64,000 nt of DNA from Daphnia carinata (taxonomy: Eukaryota > Arthropoda > Branchiopoda > Diplostraca > Daphniidae). The position numbers were made by a program, and so were the translations under genes. Below the pieces are notes generated by a model, which was given only the letters and a program-made list of their open reading frames with translations, did no database searches and had not been told where the DNA came from. The stretch is from the NCBI RefSeq assembly GCF_022539665.2, contig NC_081339.1:8305367-8369366 (forward strand), in the 5' to 3' direction. Below, piece after piece: positions 1-13,700 of the stretch; position 1 is the first letter of the stretch; each line of letters begins with the position of its first letter.

Positions 1-248
1 CATGTGTTCTGAAGCTAACAATTCCAAATCCTGGAAAAGTGATCAAAATTGATGGGGAACACATTCTTACAATCTAAAAGTATCCTGGATTAGAGCGGAA
101 TCCAAGAATCGAATACAAATTCCAAATTTACTAGATATTAAAAGTATATCAAGTAGATCTAGCTATTCGTCATACATTAAACAGAATTATCTTTGTCGAA
201 TTTACTTCTTTAGAATGTTACATAATACAAGATTAGCTTTAATCTAAT

Positions 249-321
249 AGGTCCCAACGAGACTCGAACTCGTGATCTCCTGCTTACTAGGCAGGCGCTT
301 TGCCATCTAAGCCATAGGACC
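249..321 (-). tRNA. tRNA-Thr (anticodon AGT), array copy 1
   Basis: Read on the minus strand, this 73-nt gene folds as a cloverleaf. The acceptor stem is GGTCCTA/TGGGACC with a discriminator T. The D-arm begins TGGCTTAGATGG, which is also the A box. The anticodon stem CCTGC/GCAGG encloses the loop CTAGTAA with anticodon AGT (IGU after editing), and the T stem ACGAG/CTCGT encloses TTCGAGT, which lies in the B box. The overall pattern matches metazoan tRNA-Thr(AGT). No CCA is encoded and no intron is present. No run of four T follows the 3' end within about 100 nt. Confidence 0.93.
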
Positions 322-573
322 ACTACATGTGTTCTGAAGCTAACAATTCCAAATCCTGGAAAAGTGATCAAAATTGATGGGGAACACATTCTTACAATCT
401 AAAAGTATCCTGGATTAGAGCGGAATCCAAGAATCGAATACAAATTCCAAATTTACTAGATATTAAAAGTATATCAAGTAGATCTAGCTATTCGTCATAC
501 ATTAAACAGAATTATCTTTGTCGAATTTACTTCTTTAGAATGTTACATAATACAAGATTAGCTTTAATCTGTG

Positions 574-646
574 AGGTCCTAACGAGACTCGAACTCGTGA
601 TCTCCTGCTTACTAGGCAGGCGCTTTGCCATCTAAGCCATAGGACC
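574..646 (-). tRNA. tRNA-Thr (anticodon AGT), array copy 2
   Basis: Same 73-nt cloverleaf as copy 1, with anticodon AGT. One base differs in the 3' acceptor strand (TAGGACC instead of TGGGACC). This changes a T-G wobble into a T-A pair, so the acceptor stem becomes fully Watson-Crick. All other stems are unchanged. Confidence 0.93.
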
Positions 647-898
647 ACTACATGTGTTCTGAAGCTAACAATTCCAAATCCTGGAAAAGTGATCAAAATT
701 GATGGGGAACACATTCTTACAATCTAAAAGTATCCTGGATTAGAGCGGAATCCAAGAATCGAATACAAATTCCAAATTTACTAGATATTAAAAGTATATC
801 AAGTAGATCTAGCTATTCGTCATATATTAAACAGAATTATCTTTGTCGAATTTACTTCTTTAGAATGTTACATAATACAAGATTAGCTTTAATCTAAT

Positions 899-971
899 AG
901 GTCCCAACGAGACTCGAACTCGTGATCTCCTGCTTACTAGGCAGGCGCTTTGCCATCTAAGCCATAGGACC
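899..971 (-). tRNA. tRNA-Thr (anticodon AGT), array copy 3
   Basis: Identical in sequence to copy 1, lying one 325-bp period after copy 2. All stems, the AGT anticodon and the A and B box regions are intact. Confidence 0.93.
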
Positions 972-1223
972 ACTACATGTGTTCTGAAGCTAACAATTCC
1001 AAATCCTGGAAAAGTGATCAAAATTGATGGGGAACACATTCTTACAATCTAAAAGTATCCTGGATTAGAGCGGAATCCAAGAATCGAATACAAATTCCAA
1101 ATTTACTAGATATTAAAAGTATATCAAGTAGATCTAGCTATTCGTCATACATTAAACAGAATTATCTTTGTCGAATTTACTTCTTTAGAATGTTACATAA
1201 TACAAGATTAGCTTTTAGCTGAT

Positions 1224-1295
1224 AGGTCCCAACCAGACTCGAACTCTGATCTTCTGCTTACTAGGCAGGCGCTTTGCCATCTAAGCCATAAGACC
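1224..1295 (-). pseudogene. Decayed tRNA-Thr copy 4
   Basis: The fourth array copy is 72 nt and keeps the AGT anticodon, but several stems are broken. The T stem has lost a base and has substitutions, so its two strands no longer pair. The anticodon stem has a mismatch (CCTGC against GCAGA), and the acceptor has an extra T-G wobble. The flanking unit also loses its CATGTGTTCT start. It is unlikely to make a functional tRNA. Confidence 0.85.
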
Positions 1296-1534
1296 TTCGG
1301 TTAACAATTCCAAATCCTGGAAAAGTGATCAAAATTGATGGGGAACACATTCTTACAATCTAAAAGTATCATGGATTAGAGCGGAATCCACGAATCAAAT
1401 TCAAATTCCAAATTTACCAGATATTATAAGTATATCAAGTAGATCTAGCTATTCGTCATACATTAAACAGAATTATCTTTGTCGAATTTACTTCTTTAGA
1501 ATGTTACACAATACAAGATTAACTTTAATCTAAT

Positions 1535-1607
1535 AGGTCCCAACGAGACTCGAACTCGTGATCTCCTGCTTACTAGGCAGGCGCTTTGCCATCTAAGCCA
1601 TAGGACC
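1535..1607 (-). tRNA. tRNA-Thr (anticodon AGT), array copy 5
   Basis: Intact 73-nt cloverleaf with the same sequence as copy 1, even though the preceding copy is degenerate and the surrounding unit carries several substitutions. The spacing from copy 4 is 311 bp rather than 325. Preservation of the tRNA inside a diverged unit may reflect selection or recent conversion. Confidence 0.92.
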
Positions 1608-1740
1608 ACTTCATGTGTTCTCAAGCTAACAATTCCAAATCCTGGAAAAGTGATCAAAATTGATGGGGAACACATTCTTACAATCTAAAAGTATCATGGA
1701 TTAGAGCGGAAGCCATGAATTAAATACAAATTCCAAATTT

Positions 1741-4700
1741 GCTTTTCATAGTATGTAACTAGCAGACCGGTTAGCTAAATAGCTACGTTAAGCCGGAAAC
1801 ATTAGCCAAAAGAAAAAGCCTGGATTACAGTATAAGTATACAGCTATAAATTGCGGAAGCAAATACCTCTTTACGCCCTTCTTTTCTTCATTGAGTCTGG
1901 CATCCTATAAGAATGAGCATAAGAGAGATGTCCGAAATATTTTAACAGCTAAGTGCATGCTATGTCTTTTTGTTAAGGAAATTCTCAGGGCAGGGTAATT
2001 TGCCAGGTCAGACAAGGACACAATTATTTGGCATGGGCCTTCATTCTCAATTTTTTTTTCATTTGTAAATCAATCATGGGAACGCACATAGGTGTTCATA
2101 CAGAATCAAAGTAAAAATTGACGAAAGTTAATGACAACCCTTTTATTCGAACTGGTAATTGTTCGCAATTGTTCTGTTCAATCTTCTCTCTGCAAAGCTA
2201 TTTTATTTCCAAAATGTTGCTGTGCTTAGGTTCCACTATATATAAGTAATAAGAAAGTGGAAAAATTCTAGATTCGTTTCTCACGTTTAACACCAAACAG
2301 GCATAATTTGTGTATTAGCATTTTCATTTAGATATGCAGGAAGATATTCTATATGTACAATGAAGATCTAGTGCCGTTTCGTCTGAAATGTCGTGTAAGG
2401 AAAACAAGTAAAGATTAAGAAAAACAACTTTTGTTCAACTTAATATATATCTTAAAAAAGGTAATACCACAAAGACTAATCTAAGAAACGCTGATAAAGT
2501 ATTTAGAATTATTCGCTTATTTGTGAAATGAGGTCGTCAACAGCAACCATTGTTCATAATCAGGTAAATGACAACGCTCATTCATTTGTAGGCCTCCGAA
2601 TGTTGACAGACGTAACAACGGCAATGCTTTGGCTTAAAACCTTGGCTTTATCAACGCAATATATGGCCCACTTGATATTCTTATCACAAGGACAATCGAT
2701 TACACTTGTTTCAAGATTTATACAAAGACAAAAGCAACAAGCCTTGACGTGCTCCCATTCGTGCACAACTGCACATTTACAGGCAATCCTCGCGGGACTC
2801 ATTCTTCTGTCCCATTTTCCAATTGCCTTTCTGGCCTTCGTTGTAAATGACTGGACAGTTTAGGACCTAGCCTACGACGTGCAATAAAACATTTTAAACT
2901 TAATAACGTAATGCAGCTAATCAATTCCATTAAATTAGAAGATTAGGGTTATAGTTATTATTGCGCTGCAGCAACACGTATCACGTCACCGATAATAATG
3001 CTTAAAACAATAGGCCTGATAACTAAAATCTAAATTGCAGGTTGCAGGAACGGCGTGCATATTTAACATAAGTTGATTTGCCATTTGAGAGCACACTAAG
3101 GATATCCAGTGAGGGCCTTATTTACACCGCAGTATTTATTTACATGCGACGAAAATGTTGTAGATTCACGCCCAGTCGAAGGTGATGTTCATCACAAATC
3201 CTGCATTGAATAAGGATTATTAATTTATGTTTATAGTTTTCACTGGAAAGTCATACAGCTCGAGTGCTGCACAAACCAAACCTCTGCGAATAGAGTACAA
3301 GAGTTTGCTGTGGAAGCCATTTCGCTTTGTGGTTAGCTTCTAATAAGGAGCTCCATAAGATTAAAGAGGCTATGAGGATTAATTGTAACGGTCAGAGAAA
3401 GCGAGGTTTGTTTTTCTTTTTCTTTTCTTGTGTTTTCTTTAACGGCCTCGTCCAACAACATTTGGTGCGCCGTTCACGATTCCCAGAAGCAACATCAGAA
3501 TAAGCTAGTCACGTACATCGGCGCTTTTAAGTTGATTCTTCATATATCGTCGCGAAAGCAATCGAATAATCGCACAACATAACGTCAACGTAACTCGGTC
3601 GTTTTGACAAGCAGCACTTGCCCAATTTCTTTTGTGTTGTCTCAATGCTGCAAAAATATAACTACTTAAAGACGCTTCTATCACCGATTGAACGACAAAA
3701 TTGCCACACCTATAAGCCTGTCAATTTAAATGACAAAATTTCGAAACAGAAAAAAAAAATTAATAAATAAAAACAAAAAACTGCTGGGGATACATCAATT
3801 GTTCTTAACATTCCTGTGTAACAAACCCCTGCGGACTCTAATAGGGCCTACAGATAAAGTGTAGAAATTCGTTCACATTCAATAGAATATTTTTTGTTCG
3901 CAAATCAAGCAGCTTCAGCACTACACGGTATGACAAAAGAAAATGGGTTGGTTTTGTTTGTTTAGTTTACCCTTTCGTCTTGGATGCGGGTCAATACATG
4001 CGAGATCAGATAAGTATACATTTTTTATTCGCATCTCATTTTTCGTTCACGTTTTTGTTTATACCTTTGTTTTGTCGCTACTTACGTCTTAAACTGAAAC
4101 ACAAGGCCCTGATAATCCCAGTTAATTAATAATTAACTCATTAGGTTTAATACTTAAACAGATAAATTGCTGGGCATTGCAAGAGTTTTATTAAATTTTT
4201 TAAATAGTAAATGTCTGCCGCCGATACGTTCATGGCCCTGTGACCATAGTTTCCGGCAACTGGTTTTCTATAGCCACAAACACAGTCTTTGTCAAACCTG
4301 ACGTATGGGCATATTCCATGTGACATGTGACGAGATCCAAAGCTCTACAACGAATGCCTATTATCCAACTCAGTTGAGCCTTTATTGCCCTATACGTATA
4401 ATTAAATATCAAACGGTAATGGCTCACCATTATTAAGTATCTGTATAGACCGTAATAATTTCTTTACAGCATTGGCCAGCACAGCAGGAAAAATAACACG
4501 ATTGTTTTTTTTTTTTTTTTTTTTTTTCTCTATTGTCTCCGTCGATGTCTGGCTGCCATTTATAGTCATGAAGCTATCTATACTTTAATCTCCGATGGGG
4601 GACATATTTTTAGAACATAGCCTCGCAAGACGTTCGTTGATCAATCTGCCACTGCACAAGACATGACATTACGATTCCTTTTTTATTTTTTTATTATTAC

Positions 4701-7700
4701 ATGCAAGTGAACATTAGCACAATTGTAATCACGTCTAAGGCTTCAATGTTATATTTACGGTAGCTGAACTTTCAAAAAACAGTGCGCGGTGCAAAGTATA
4801 AAGTGTAGAAAAATGAACAACTGTCAGAGAAGAAGGTTGCGGAAGAAGATTGAAACAAGCGGCGCATAAACCTTTTTGGGGTTTTGTCTCTCTTTGAACA
4901 TTTCATAAAAGGCAGGGTGGGAAGGGTGGAATTCCCGCTTCCCCCATGTTTGCGTTTCTCCCCTCCTTGAATAATAATGTTAGAAACTAGCAATGAGAAA
5001 GAGAGAAATGGTTGGCAACTGCAAGTACTGCACTCCAATCAAGCATGAGAGCATATATAGGAGCCCGAAATATGCAAATGTTCTACCGCCTTTATAGCCG
5101 TCAGACTAACAGTTTTGTTGGTATCAATTATTCAAAGTAAGACCGTCATTTAGTCGACAATTCCGCTAGCTTATACATTTAGTTTTGCAAAGCAATTCTA
5201 TGGACGTATATGAACACGAGCAAACATCAACGTGCATGCTCAGACGTATGTTCATAGTTCTTCAAGACACACTTTAATACACAGTGACAATTGAACGATT
5301 CAACAATTTAATCACCTGGCTAATAGTTCCAAATGATTTCGTTTTAATAAGCGAATGGCCAAGGATCAAGCTCTCAGCGTTTGACGTGCTTATGTAGCTT
5401 ACTACATATCAAATTCATAAGACGTATATATGCTATGTGGACTGGAACGCCAAAAGAAACTGCACGTTTTCTTCTTGGAACCCTCGACTTGATATATCTG
5501 CGCAATTTTTTCTCAGAAGAATCTAAAAACACCAGTCGTGTTATGACGGTGAAAATCAGTAAAATATATTTTCTACGTCGCCATCTCGGCCTAATACATA
5601 TGACTATATACATCATCAATCGATCATTTTTTTTCTTTAAAAAGCGGTTTGTAAAACTCTCCCCCCCCCCCCCCGTAAATGATTGACTCGCGATTCGTGA
5701 ATCATCTCTCAGATTCTTCTCCGTTTATTAGAAACGCTTTCACTCAAGCATCAGTGTAGAGCAGTGAAAACAGCGATCGCCGTCGAGTTATTGTCCGCAT
5801 TCCTTCTGCATTTTGTTCCGTTTGATAGAATGCAATCGTTATGACTTTATATGCGCCTGTGTCATGAAGCCGCGGGAGATTAATGCGTCAGTTCATCCAT
5901 CTGCAACAAGGAGAGGGGTTGAAAGATAAGATGTTGTTCTTGCACGATGGCTCCAAAAACTTTGTTTTTTTTTACCAATAGGCCAGCAAGATAATGGTGC
6001 TGGTTACAGTTATTCTATGTTTGGGATCGACTTCTTTAAAAAAAAAAAAAAATATTTGTGATACCCTCGTCGACGCCAAAAGTCTCCCTGGAAAATAGGC
6101 TGGCATCGAAGTCTTGTCTATGAATGCATGTTTGACCGCAGTTCATCTATCTTAAACTAGATATCTTACTTTCTCTATAGGCCTGCTGTGTGTACCATCA
6201 AAGTATACACAAATTGACCCGAAATGGTTAGGCAAAGGGGTTTGGCGGCAGAGCGGCTGTTTGCTGGAGACGGGAATGAAAAAGAGATCGCGTCAATGGG
6301 GCCGAGGAGACGTCAGTGCGTGACTAATGGAATGCTTGTTCCTTCCGAGTCGGTGCGTCGGTGAAGCGCACGCGTCGGTCGGATGGATTTCAGATCCTTT
6401 TAGAAATTGCAACCCTCCCGTTGATGTACTCCAGTCAGCTTTGCTTCGTTTTTATTTCCGCGCCAGGAAACAAACATTTGTGTAGAGCTTAGCGCATCCA
6501 CCACATTTTTCGTTGTTGTTGATCCGCAGGCCTATGTGCCAGCGTTGGGTCTAGTTTAGGCGGCCTCTACATGCAGATCGGCAGCAAAGAAAGCAGAGAA
6601 ATAGCGTCAAGCTTTTGAATGTAAAAAAAAGGGGTTTTTCCATTTTTTTGTTGATGCCTCAAAATTTTTTTCTTTCCGATTTTCCTTCTTTATATGTGCA
6701 CGTTAACAACAAAGAAAATCATTGAGGAAATGATGCCACAGCTCTCGATAATCTTTTCGGACTGACTCAAGCATCTCTCCCCTCCCTCCCCCCCACTAAA
6801 CAGCGTCCTGAACCGGAAAAAATACACTGTAAAAGATTAATAGTGTTACACATTTTTGCTTTGATTATTATCCCTTCCTTAACTATTTTTATTGCTTCGA
6901 ATTTTCTATAAGAATTGGTCCGGGCTACGTTGAACGAACAAAATAATTACAGTATGCTTTATTATACATTCCGAAGCTCAATCAAACGAGGGCCAAAGTC
7001 ATTTGATAAAATAATTTAATTCAAATTTTTTTTTTGTCATTGCCATTGCTCTTTTATACATTAGACAGGCGTTAATTTGGAAGTCGTAGTGTAAGTAAAC
7101 GCAGCCACAGTGTGCGCTTATGAGACATATAGAAGAAAGCTAATGTGATGTGTGTTTGTTGATGTCTAAAATAAAATCAAACCGCTATCAGCTTTCAATA
7201 ATACCTAATATAGAGGCAAATCCTTATATGTATAATAGAGGTTGAACATATCTGAAATGATCACCATACGGGTAGCCTGAACCGCAAAAAAAAAAAAAAA
7301 ATTATTAGTATGCAAATGACAATACGCGGCCCATAATTCTATAATATGAAAAAAAAGCTTTCTGTGAATATGAGACACTCATTATAACGCATCGCGATTT
7401 TTTTCTGCATATAATCTCTTGTCATAATAGCGCGTGCATCATTGGCCCTGTCCGGAAGGCTTTAGGTCGAACCCTTTGTGTGCATGGAGTTATCGAGGGA
7501 AATAAGAATGGACATCAAGTGCGTCGCATGAAGCATCGTTGAATATTCACAACTCGGACATTGTGAAACATTTCGCCTTGAAATCGAGTTCTTGGTTGAC
7601 GAGTTGTGGCATCCAAATGTATGAATTGCGACGTTTTCCACCAACAGAATGCATGAAAGCGCATTACGCCCTGCATACCGCCAGCTTTGTCAAGAAAGAT

Positions 7701-10700
7701 ATAACAAGAGTCTTTCAAAGGCATTAGACGCTGATCATCGATTCCGACAAGAACACGGAAGATGCCCCGGTTATTCAGTATCATGCGCATGGCATCATCG
7801 GCGTTCCGCAACGTACAATTCTCTTCCTGTTTTCATTTGTTATTATTATTTTTTTTTTTTTTCGTTGTGAGGCAACATGCAGAAAATGATGAATTGCTGC
7901 CTGTTTTGCAAGGTTTGCATGGAAAGATCACAGTAGACAGACAGCATAACTGAACCAGCATGAAATTTCGTTTCTACTTGGCTCATGTGATTTTAGGATT
8001 TGAACAGCCGGGAAACGTGTGCCGATTGTGTGGCAACTTTGCTTCGGTCGATTAACCGCTAAACTTTAAGCTTTACGGATATTTTAGGGAGAAGAAAAAT
8101 TTTGTTTAATCCCTAGCATAATGCTGACTTAATTAACCAATTAACCTTCCTTGAACACGATAAGATTATGTCGTCAATATATGTATTTTTTTAGAGCGTG
8201 AATTGTTTAGCGTGTACAGCAAAATTGAAGAGTTTCTCGTGTTTCAAACTGAAAATGAACAAACAATTGTTTTGGTTTTTGTGGGTTCCCTTTGATGATT
8301 TTATTGGATAACTAATTTCCTTGTTTGTTGGTTTTCATTGAACCCTTTTGCCTTTGGGTAAGATCCTCCACTTTTGCCTGAGTCGTTCTAAGATCTCCGG
8401 CCGTATTCTCCGCCCTCCGCATCATTTCTTTATCCATTTTTAAAATGCAAAACTGTGACATGATAATGAAATATGATGACATAAAATTTTTAGTGGTGAT
8501 GGTAGAGATATCATATAAGGATATCAGGGATCACATAAGGAACTCACTGGACCAAATTTTCAAAGTTTACACAGATTTGCAAATTCCTTTTTGTGATAAA
8601 AAAAACACTAGGGGATTTGCTCAAAACATGACCTATACTTCCTGATTCCATATCTCCGGCTCTTTCGAATCGATTTGATGCAGCGAAAACTGTTCTAAGA
8701 ATTATGAAGCTACATAAAGGAAGAATAGCAAGCAAAGTGAATTTTGGGGACTGCAATTTCATAATCCTGTGTCCGGGTGTATATCCCGATGGGTTTTTTT
8801 TTCTTATCCGACTTGGATCAGCGATGGAATTCATCTGTCCAACAAAATATAATAAATATTTGTGCCGTTTCCAGAAACCAAATTCTCTTATCCAAGATGT
8901 GCTAACACTCGTTTGTCAATGCTATACAATACGTTTATTAGGTGCACAGATTTCCGTACATTATCCAGTCAATTCGGGAAGTCTCATGCGGTAAACAAGA
9001 AACAACTTTCTTCTGTCGCGGCCCGCATCAGCTTTTTCGTGAGAGTTGAAGTCTTTTTGGTTGTCTTTGCCATCACGGTTTTAATTACCTGAAACACTGT
9101 TGCTTCTCAAGCTGTTGAAATAAGGGAAGCGGGAGCGCATGTAGAGGCACATATTTTCTTCGAGTAGACGACAGCTCAAGCATTTTCACAACGTTTCGAC
9201 AACATAACAACACGATTCTCAGAAACTCGCTGGAATTTTCACCAAGTTTGTACACTGAAAACATGAAATCTGTCCTCACAAAAGCGCTTTCTTCATATAT
9301 TTACAACTTCAGCACGTAGAGCAAAAAAAAGGAGGATAGGTAACGTTTTTTTTAAGCTATTAGGCTATCTGGCAATTAAAGTCTTTCTCTTCAAAATTCC
9401 GTAAGAGGGTTACAGTTATCGGACGGAAACGAACACCCAACAACCTATTCGTTCAGTTGTACAACATGTGCATGCGTTTCATTCACGCCTGACGTGTACC
9501 TTTGAATTCATTGTGCACTGAATATATACGTCATCATCAAAAAACAAAACAGCTCCTTTTAGAACAAGAATTACGGTTTCAGGACGTTCAATATAAACAT
9601 ATAGGCATGCGTCGTCTATAAATGTTCATATTAGGCTTTAAAAAAATAAAACTTCCCTGTTGGGCGTACGTTTCAAAATTTATAGCCAGCAAGCAAGTGG
9701 AATACCTTTTGGAAGCGCGCGTGGATTAAACCCCTGACTTGATATAGAAATTGCGGCCGGAAAAATAATGACTTTATTGGTTAATGGCGTGCCAAGCGAC
9801 CACTCACGTCCCTATTCCACATGGGTTTCATATGCGGCTGCATTGCTGTAGGTAACAACGAATGCACACTGCCCTCCTTGTGCATTTCTACAAGTTTTTA
9901 TACGATGGCGCTATATAGCGGTCTCCGGGGCAAGACGTCCTACTAACTGCATTGATGTAGCCTATAGTAGCCTACACGGATGCGTTAGCAAGAAGCGCGT
10001 GAAGACCTTGTTTATATCTTTCCTTCCTCTTTTTTTGTATGTTTTCGTCCAGTTTTTTTCCCCCCACATTTTCCTTAACTGTCTGCTTGTTCACCTAAGT
10101 CACGTTTCTTAGTTTTCTATACTAATTGTCGGCATGTAGGCAGCGAAAGTCTGTAAATACCACACTGTAATATTACAGCCTATCTATACAGTATTTTTAA
10201 AAACCTGTTATTATGATTGGGAATTGAATCAGTTTTGTAGTAAATCCATGGAGTGACCGCTTTATACGACGATCAGTTTTCTTCTAAGGTTAAAACTCAG
10301 GTAAGCATCATGCCTATCAATAGGCTATTTAGGATAAAGGCGAAAACAAACATGATAGGCAGCTACACCCTCGCATGTATAAGACAAACCCATTATGACA
10401 CATAGTGACTGCTGTAATTTGATGGTGTTTATACGATAAGAGAGTAACAAGAATTGATAATGATGTTGAAAGTTGGCTGTTTGTAAACTTTGTTCCGTCA
10501 TATTGCGGTAGGAGCTTCATAAGAAAATACATAAGCCCGTACGGTGCATGTAACTAGCATGCAACATAATATGCGCATTTTTTTTTGTGCTTTTCCTTTT
10601 ATTGCGTCAAAATGAAAGTGAAGCATTCTAACATTTACTTGTTTACAGTCTCCGAATCATTTTCGAGATTGAAGATGTACGCAGCATAAACTTGAAGAAC

Positions 10701-13700
10701 ATGTCGGTCGCATCTTTTATTACCTCAAGGCGTTGTCCAGAAAGAGTACGTTATATTCCATGCATTGCCAGTATGTATACATCGCTCTGGGCCAACAGCA
10801 AAGAGCACAGAGAGGAAGAGGGAGAGAGAGAGAGGGAGAGAGAGAGAGCGGGTCTTCATCTCCCATCTAGAAAAAGTTGAATAAATGCGACAGACTATTC
10901 ACTTAGGCCTTACACTGCAAGGCTTTTTACAGTCTACATCTGTATGCATGGTCTTTATTTCCTGCCTTTTTTTGTTTCGTCGTTCGCTTTCCTATTTTGC
11001 CTCAGCCTCAAACAGCATGTTTGTTTCTTTTGTCATTCTCTGCCGAAAAGGAGAGAGAGAGAGCCAAAGCTGTATATCCAGATTTGTATAGTCGAAAGCA
11101 ATCACATTCAGTTCCACTGAGCCCAAATAGACCTTACTTTGTTGGCATTGATCAAGCAACGAGTTTTGCGCTATTTTCTCTTTGGTGCTGCCTAAAATGA
11201 TCAGTTTCTCTATAACAACCAACTCCCCCCCTCCCTTTTTTTGAAATCCTATACTCTATATGAAACGAGTAGATTACATTTCTTTTGATTCCGGATTTCT
11301 GTGTGTTGTGAGCGCCTATTGGAGGCTAAGTGTCCACACACACAGGCGTGTATTATACGCCAAACATTTTCAATAGGTCTACATACGTTTTGCTCGTCGT
11401 GTTCAATCTGACGAATGACGCTGTGCAACTTCTTCCTTTTCGAAATCTCGTTTCATCAGTTAAACGGAATTCGCAGTGCAAATGGTTTCTTTTCAAATGA
11501 TTGTATTTATTTACGGTCTATCGCGTATGTGTAGCATCATATACATACGTAAAGCACCGACCTATTTGCGTGTGCACAAAGGCATTGTCTGCCATTTGAA
11601 TACGGGATGAAAGCTGAACCCCTTTAGATGACATGTTGTCTTTTTTTGTGCATACAGAGTTTTTTGTGAAATTCGTTCGGCATTTAAGTTAATCTGATCT
11701 AGGAAAGTGTATAGCTTTAATGCAACAGAATTCAAAGTATTTACGTTATACAAGTCGGTGCGTGGACCTAGACGATTTTTTTCCCGCACAATCAACCGTC
11801 TCGCATAGCGGCACTCTAAACGGTGAATTTCAATGAAATTTTCAGGTTCAGCAATAATACATCGCAATACAAGAAGAGGAGTAACAGTTTATTATTAGGA
11901 TTTGCGTGGGTCTAACGGTTACTGACGTTATGAATAAAAGTTCATCAGATGACAATCTATGTAGGCAAACTTGGTTGAGTTAATGTGATTGGTTTTGCGT
12001 GATGTCCGTGAATATAAAGTTCGCTGGAGACGTGCGCAGGTATCCGAGGTCGGCACTAAAGAACTCTTTATTTTCGACTGTGGCCTAGACTATATAAGGT
12101 TTCGTTTACATTTGAGCTATTTTGGGACATTTTCTTGATTTATACTGCAATGGGTCATGTAACTTGTTTTCCTTTTTCATTTCACATGATTGGTAAATAT
12201 TAAACACCCAGTATGCCTCAGCCGTGTGCATCTCCGAGACAACATAGGTAGCCACATCTTGGTTATTACGACAACTATACGTTTTCGATGAGATACGCCG
12301 CTGCTGGGCAATGTTTGAAAAGCCAGAAACTTGCCATGATTAGTTTTTATTATTTTATTTTTTTAATTTTTATTATGTTTGTTTGTTATCAGAGCTCTCT
12401 GCTGTGCGATTGTCCGCATCACTTGTTATTCTTCGCAGTTAATAAAACAACTTTCCTAATGCCCTCCCAGTAAACCCACATATAAAAACAATAGTCTTTG
12501 TCAGCAACATCACTTATAGCGGCCCGATACTTAATACAAGAAAAACTTATAGGTTGGCATACATATAAATCCCATTATTGTCTATTGTCATAAGCGTTTT
12601 GTGTTGATATAATATAGTCGTACCTACGCAGCATATGATAAGCTGTTGAAACGGAACGTTAGGCAGATCAATCAAAAAATGATTTAAAGACCGTCAATAT
12701 AAACTTTGTTAGAGACGTAAAAGGCCATTACGTTGGCTGACGCTTGTCTGCTGAAATTTGAGAGCACGCACAAACGGGATTAAGTGAATGTTTTATTTCA
12801 AAATCAAAAGCCTTGATGGTAGGCCTAGATCTTTTGAAAGATTGGCGTTGGCAGCTTTGCTTAAACAACCTTGGATGCTTACGTATGCTGCTTATACCAT
12901 GAAGCGATTAACACTATGCATCGGCATGAAACAAAGCGATGGTTAATTTTTTTTATTTTTAATACGTAATTAAAGAAATCGTGAGGATAACATTATGGAA
13001 GATTTGATTGTTTGGAGCAAAACGTACCCAAATGAGCGATATGTTCGTTTCGCAATTTTGTTGCCAGTAACATTAGCCGATATGTTTGAACCGACATGCT
13101 GGCATGATTCTTGAAAAACCCATTTGATATCGAGAATCTTCGATATAATCCTGTTCTACAATTCTCTTTATGCTGACTTGATAAAGCCTTTACATGAACG
13201 TTTGCTCGTTGTATAAAGAAATATGGCTGATGCATAATTCCTAAGCTATAAATCTTTATACATTATACCATATATTTCTCCTTCAATTCTTTCTCTAAGC
13301 AAGACACTTGCATACCAAATGAGCCAATTGTATAGGTCAGTTATATACCTTAAAGGTAATGTTGAAAAAAAAAATTAGCCAACATGGCGAACAAAAGATA
13401 ATATATGGTTGGGTGATATACGAAAGTTGAAACCCACCGTTGGAAACCTAGCAACCCTTTGACTGGTCAGACAGTTCGGATGGAACTTCCGTTCAAAGCC
13501 GGACATGCAAGTTGAGCACAATATACAGACTTGAATGGGGGCTAATAGTTAACAATCAAGTTGCACCGACACCATTCAATGCAAATCCAATTTCATCAAG
13601 CAGGTGTCAAACTAGTCGTGATGACTTGAATCTGAGATTTGAAAACAAAAATCTTAATAGATTTCTGAAGTAACCGTGTAAACCATGATTATACATAACT

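Larger units (their letters stand above)
1..1740. repeat. Tandem array of a 325-bp unit containing tRNA-Thr
   Basis: A unit beginning CATGTGTTCTGAAGC starts at 1, 326, 651 and 976, exactly 325 bp apart. A fifth, diverged unit follows with no CATGTGTTCT start, and a sixth partial unit breaks off near 1740. Units 1-4 are nearly identical; units 4-6 accumulate changes. Each complete unit carries one minus-strand tRNA-Thr sequence near its right end. The window begins exactly at a unit start, so the array probably continues leftwards. The decay towards the right fits the usual picture of a tandem array with homogenised interior and eroding edge. Confidence 0.95.

Noticed and set aside
1-1740. CRISPR-like array from regular spacing
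   Set aside because: The 325-bp units are nearly identical throughout with no variable spacers; they are tRNA-bearing tandem repeats in a eukaryotic genome.
2528-2863. 111-codon plus-strand frame and a Cys-rich 74-codon frame opposite it
   Set aside because: No family, no splice context, no promoter; both are compatible with chance.
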